64,000 bases of DNA from Tropicibacter naphthalenivorans (GTDB lineage: Bacteria; Pseudomonadota; Alphaproteobacteria; Rhodobacterales; Rhodobacteraceae): assembly GCF_900176475.1 (NCBI RefSeq), contig NZ_FWXX01000002.1, positions 570,560-634,559 on the forward strand, in the 5' to 3' direction. The notes under the pieces were generated by a model. The model did no database searches. It saw nothing but the letters and a program-made list of their open reading frames with translations, and was not told where the DNA came from. The stretch's first letter is position 1. Each line of letters opens with the position of its first letter. A program made the translations under genes and the position numbers. This document shows, in pieces, positions 61,779-64,000 of the stretch.

Positions 61779-62972
61779 ATGGACCATGACATCGTCATCT
61801 CGGGCGGCGGCATCGCGGGTTTGACCGCCACCGCCGCCTTTGCTTCCGCCGGGTTTCGCGTGCTTTGCGTCGACCCAAGCCCCCCCGTCACGGACCGAGA
61901 GGCCGAGGGCGCCGACCTGCGCACCACCGCTTTTTTGCAACCGGCGCAGGCGTTTCTAGAGGAAACCGGCCTGTGGGCGCGGCTGGCCGATCATGCCATG
62001 CCGCTGGATGTGATGCGCATCGTGGACGCGGGCGGCGAAGTGCCAGAACCCCGCGTTATCAAGGACTTCCAGTCCAGCGACCTGTCCGACAAACCCTTTG
62101 GCTGGAACCTGCCCAACTGGCTGCTGCGGCGCGAAATGACCGCGCGGCTGGGCGAGTTGGCCAATGTCGACTTCCGCCCCGGCACCGCCACCACCAGCCT
62201 CTTTACCCGTCAGGCAGAGGCCCGCGTGGGCCTGTCCGACGGCACCCGCGTGCGCTGCAAGCTGGTGATCGCCGCCGACGGACGCGCCTCGCCCATGCGG
62301 CAGGCAGCAGGCATCGGCGTCAAAACCACCCGCTTCGGGCAAAAGGCGCTGGCCTTCGCCGTCACCCACCCGATCCCGCACGGCAATGTCTCAACCGAAA
62401 TCCACCGCACCGGCGGGCCGTTCACGCTGGTCCCCCTGCCCGATTTCAACGGCCGCCCCTCCTCGGCCATCGTCTGGATGGAAGAAGGGCCAAAGGCCGA
62501 GGCGCTCTTCGCCCTGCCCGACGACGCCTTCCAGGACGCCATGTCAGAGCGCTCCTGCCACCTCTTCGGCCCGCTAACCCTCGCCTCGCGCCGCACCATC
62601 TGGCCGATCATCGCCCAAGAGGCAGAGCACCTGACCGCCCAGCGCCTCGCCCTCGTGGCCGAAGCGGCCCACGTCGTCCCGCCCATCGGCGCCCAAGGCC
62701 TGAACATGAGCCTGCGCGACATCACAACCCTTCTGGACCTCGCCAAGGCCAGCCCGGACACCCTCGGCGACCAAGCCATGCTGGATGCCTACCACCGCCG
62801 CCGGATCACCGACATCCGGGCGCGCGTCGCGGGCATCACCACGCTCAACAAAATCTCGATGATGTCCGCGCCAACCCTGCGCGACCTTCGGGCCAAAGGG
62901 CTTGACGCCCTCTACAGCCTCAAACCGGTGCGCACCAACCTCATGCGCCTCGGCCTCGGCGCGGGCAGCTGA
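61779..62972 (+). CDS. UbiH/COQ6-type FAD-dependent hydroxylase
   Basis: 397-aa class A flavin monooxygenase. FAD-binding GGGIAGLTATAAFASAGFRVLCVD at the N-terminus (GxGxxG variant GGGIAG), DG motif IAADGRASPMRQAAGI, and second FAD motif RLALVAEAAHVVPPIGAQGLNMSLRD (usually GDAAH; here EAAH). Such enzymes hydroxylate the ubiquinone ring precursor. Which position (UbiH, UbiF or UbiL-like) cannot be told from sequence alone. GAGAAAG precedes the ATG. Confidence 0.85.
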   Translation: MDHDIVISGGGIAGLTATAAFASAGFRVLCVDPSPPVTDREAEGADLRTTAFLQPAQAFLEETGLWARLADHAMPLDVMRIVDAGGEVPEPRVIKDFQSSDLSDKPFGWNLPNWLLRREMTARLGELANVDFRPGTATTSLFTRQAEARVGLSDGTRVRCKLVIAADGRASPMRQAAGIGVKTTRFGQKALAFAVTHPIPHGNVSTEIHRTGGPFTLVPLPDFNGRPSSAIVWMEEGPKAEALFALPDDAFQDAMSERSCHLFGPLTLASRRTIWPIIAQEAEHLTAQRLALVAEAAHVVPPIGAQGLNMSLRDITTLLDLAKASPDTLGDQAMLDAYHRRRITDIRARVAGITTLNKISMMSAPTLRDLRAKGLDALYSLKPVRTNLMRLGLGAGS

Positions 62973-63016
62973 CGCCCGCCCCCTTCTTCTCTTTGAAAAT
63001 ATCCCGGGTGGGGTGT

Positions 63017-63037
63017 GGGGAGGGCAGCGCCCTCCCC
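63017..63037. terminator. GC-rich inverted repeat between convergent genes
   Basis: GGGGAGGGC (63017-63025) / GCCCTCCCC (63029-63037), perfect 9-bp arms and a 3-base loop, just beyond the aminotransferase stop and after the hydroxylase. No T tract. It may be an intergenic repeat that serves as a transcript boundary. Confidence 0.5.
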
Positions 63038-63044
63038 GCTGCGC

Positions 63045-64000
63045 TCAGATCACCTCGTCCACAACGCGCTTGAGACGCGCCACCGTGGCGTCCACGTCAT
63101 ACAGCTTATCCAAGCCGAACAAGCCAATCCGGAAGGTCGAAAACCCCTCAGGCTCATCACAGGCCAAGGGCACCCCCGCCGCGATCTGCATCCCCCGCTC
63201 GGCAAAGGCCTTGCCGGTCTGCACCTCGGTCGACGGCGCATAGCTCACCACGACCCCCGGCGCGCCAAAGCCCTCTGCCGCAACGGATTTCACTCCCTTG
63301 GCAGCGAACATCTCGCGCACGGCGTTGCCCAGCTTCCACTGCGCCTCTTTCAGCCGCTCGAACCCGTAATCGCGGGTCTCGGCCATGGTATCGCGGAAGG
63401 CGCGCAGGCTGTCCGTCGGCATGGTCGCGTGATAGGCGTGACCGCCGTTCTCATAGGCCAGCATGATCTGGTGCCACTTCTTGAGGTCCACGGCAAAGCT
63501 GTCAGAGGTGGTCTCTTCCATCCGGGCCAAGGCCCGCTCGGACATCATCACCAACCCCGCGCAGGGCGTCGCGGACCACCCCTTTTGCGGCGCAGAGATC
63601 AGCACATCGACGCCGGTCGCCTTCATGTCGACCCACACGCAGCCCGAGGCGATGCAGTCCAGCACCATCAGCGCGCCCACCTCATGGGCCGCCGCCGCCA
63701 TGCGGGTGATATACTCGTCCGGCAAGATCACCCCCGCCGAGGTTTCCACATGCGGCGCGAACACGATGTCTGGCTTGACCTCGGCGATCTTGGCCTCGAC
63801 CTCTTCGATGGGCGCGGGCGCAAAGGGCGCGTCCGGCGCGTTCCCGGTCTGGCGCGCCTTCATCACCGTGGTCTCGTCGGCAAAGGCCCCGGCGTCGAAA
63901 ATCTGCGACCAGCGGAACGAGAACCAGCCGTTACGCACCACAAGCACCTTGGCCCCATGGCCAAACTGCCGTGCCACAGCCTCCATCCCATAGGTGCCAC
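63045..64000 (-). CDS. Class V PLP-dependent aminotransferase (5' part beyond window)
   Basis: At least 318 aa. The frame continues off the right edge, reading GTYGMEAVARQFG at the boundary, so the true start is outside. Class V fold: the PLP-binding lysine is in LISAPQKGWSA, with MVLDCIASGCVWVDMKATGVDV before it and HVETSAGVILPDEYI earlier. Resembles alanine-glyoxylate, serine-glyoxylate and 2-aminoethylphosphonate aminotransferases. The substrate cannot be decided. Confidence 0.87.
   Translation of the reverse strand, partial: GTYGMEAVARQFGHGAKVLVVRNGWFSFRWSQIFDAGAFADETTVMKARQTGNAPDAPFAPAPIEEVEAKIAEVKPDIVFAPHVETSAGVILPDEYITRMAAAAHEVGALMVLDCIASGCVWVDMKATGVDVLISAPQKGWSATPCAGLVMMSERALARMEETTSDSFAVDLKKWHQIMLAYENGGHAYHATMPTDSLRAFRDTMAETRDYGFERLKEAQWKLGNAVREMFAAKGVKSVAAEGFGAPGVVVSYAPSTEVQTGKAFAERGMQIAAGVPLACDEPEGFSTFRIGLFGLDKLYDVDATVARLKRVVDEVI

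Overview
This 64 kb window is a high-GC alphaproteobacterial chromosome segment. It most likely comes from the Rhodobacteraceae (Roseobacter-type marine bacterium). Pointers are the secF-secD-yajC / serS neighbourhood, the yfgM-bamB-der block, an FnrL-type box in front of an aa3 cytochrome oxidase subunit I gene, DUF1127, DUF2256 and DUF2244 proteins, a Hint-domain protein, and many RTX proteins. No rRNA, prophage, IS element or CRISPR array is visible. One tRNA (Leu, GAG) is present.

Layout. 1-2.0 kb: Sec translocase accessory genes (secF fragment, secD, yajC, minus strand). 2.2-5.9 kb: a pentapeptide-repeat membrane protein, a trypsin-like exported protease, and two tandem paralogous N-terminally anchored RTX-like proteins. 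6.1-8.1 kb: serS and a TspO-like membrane protein. 8.2-11.9 kb: yfgM-like/bamB/der (minus). 12.1-17.5 kb: an RND efflux adaptor and an unusually large permease. 17.7-26.9 kb: five tandem, same-strand paralogues that each combine an NSGTI-type beta-helix region, an RTX calcium-binding block and a near-constant C-terminal type I secretion module. The fifth copy carries a nonsense codon. 27-32.2 kb: small proteins, pepN, an SDR, an acyltransferase. 32.2-38.9 kb: a lytic transglycosylase-like protein, an unknown protein, a hairpin repeat pair, gatB, a low-complexity membrane protein and a J-domain protein. 38.9-39.3 kb: a gene-free stretch with promoter-like sequence and two strong hairpins, a possible structured RNA. 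39.3-47.6 kb: a Hint-domain protein, sdaA, a cupin-XRE regulator and a second RND pump with a divergent GbsR/MarR-type regulator and a candidate operator. 47.7-51.3 kb: tRNA-Leu, DUF2306, a frameshifted LytTR membrane regulator, lipB, an XRE regulator, DUF1127. 51.5-56 kb: ctaD with its FNR-type box, a sixth secreted RTX protein, DUF2244, a glycosyltransferase-like gene. 56-64 kb: yqeY-like, carA, an MshEN-like/GT2 fusion, a GntR regulator, a pyrimidine 5'-nucleotidase-like HAD protein, a small membrane protein, a UbiH-type hydroxylase, and a class V aminotransferase running off the end.

Most of the window is housekeeping. The accessory interest lies in calcium-binding surface or secreted proteins: eight RTX-type genes plus a Hint protein in 64 kb, with no type I secretion ABC transporter in view, so secretion machinery must be encoded elsewhere. 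The five-gene array is the best candidate for an undescribed system: tandem duplication, variable N-terminal regions, constant C-terminal export modules and one decaying member. All calls come from reading the sequence. No database search was run, and family names rest on recognised motifs.
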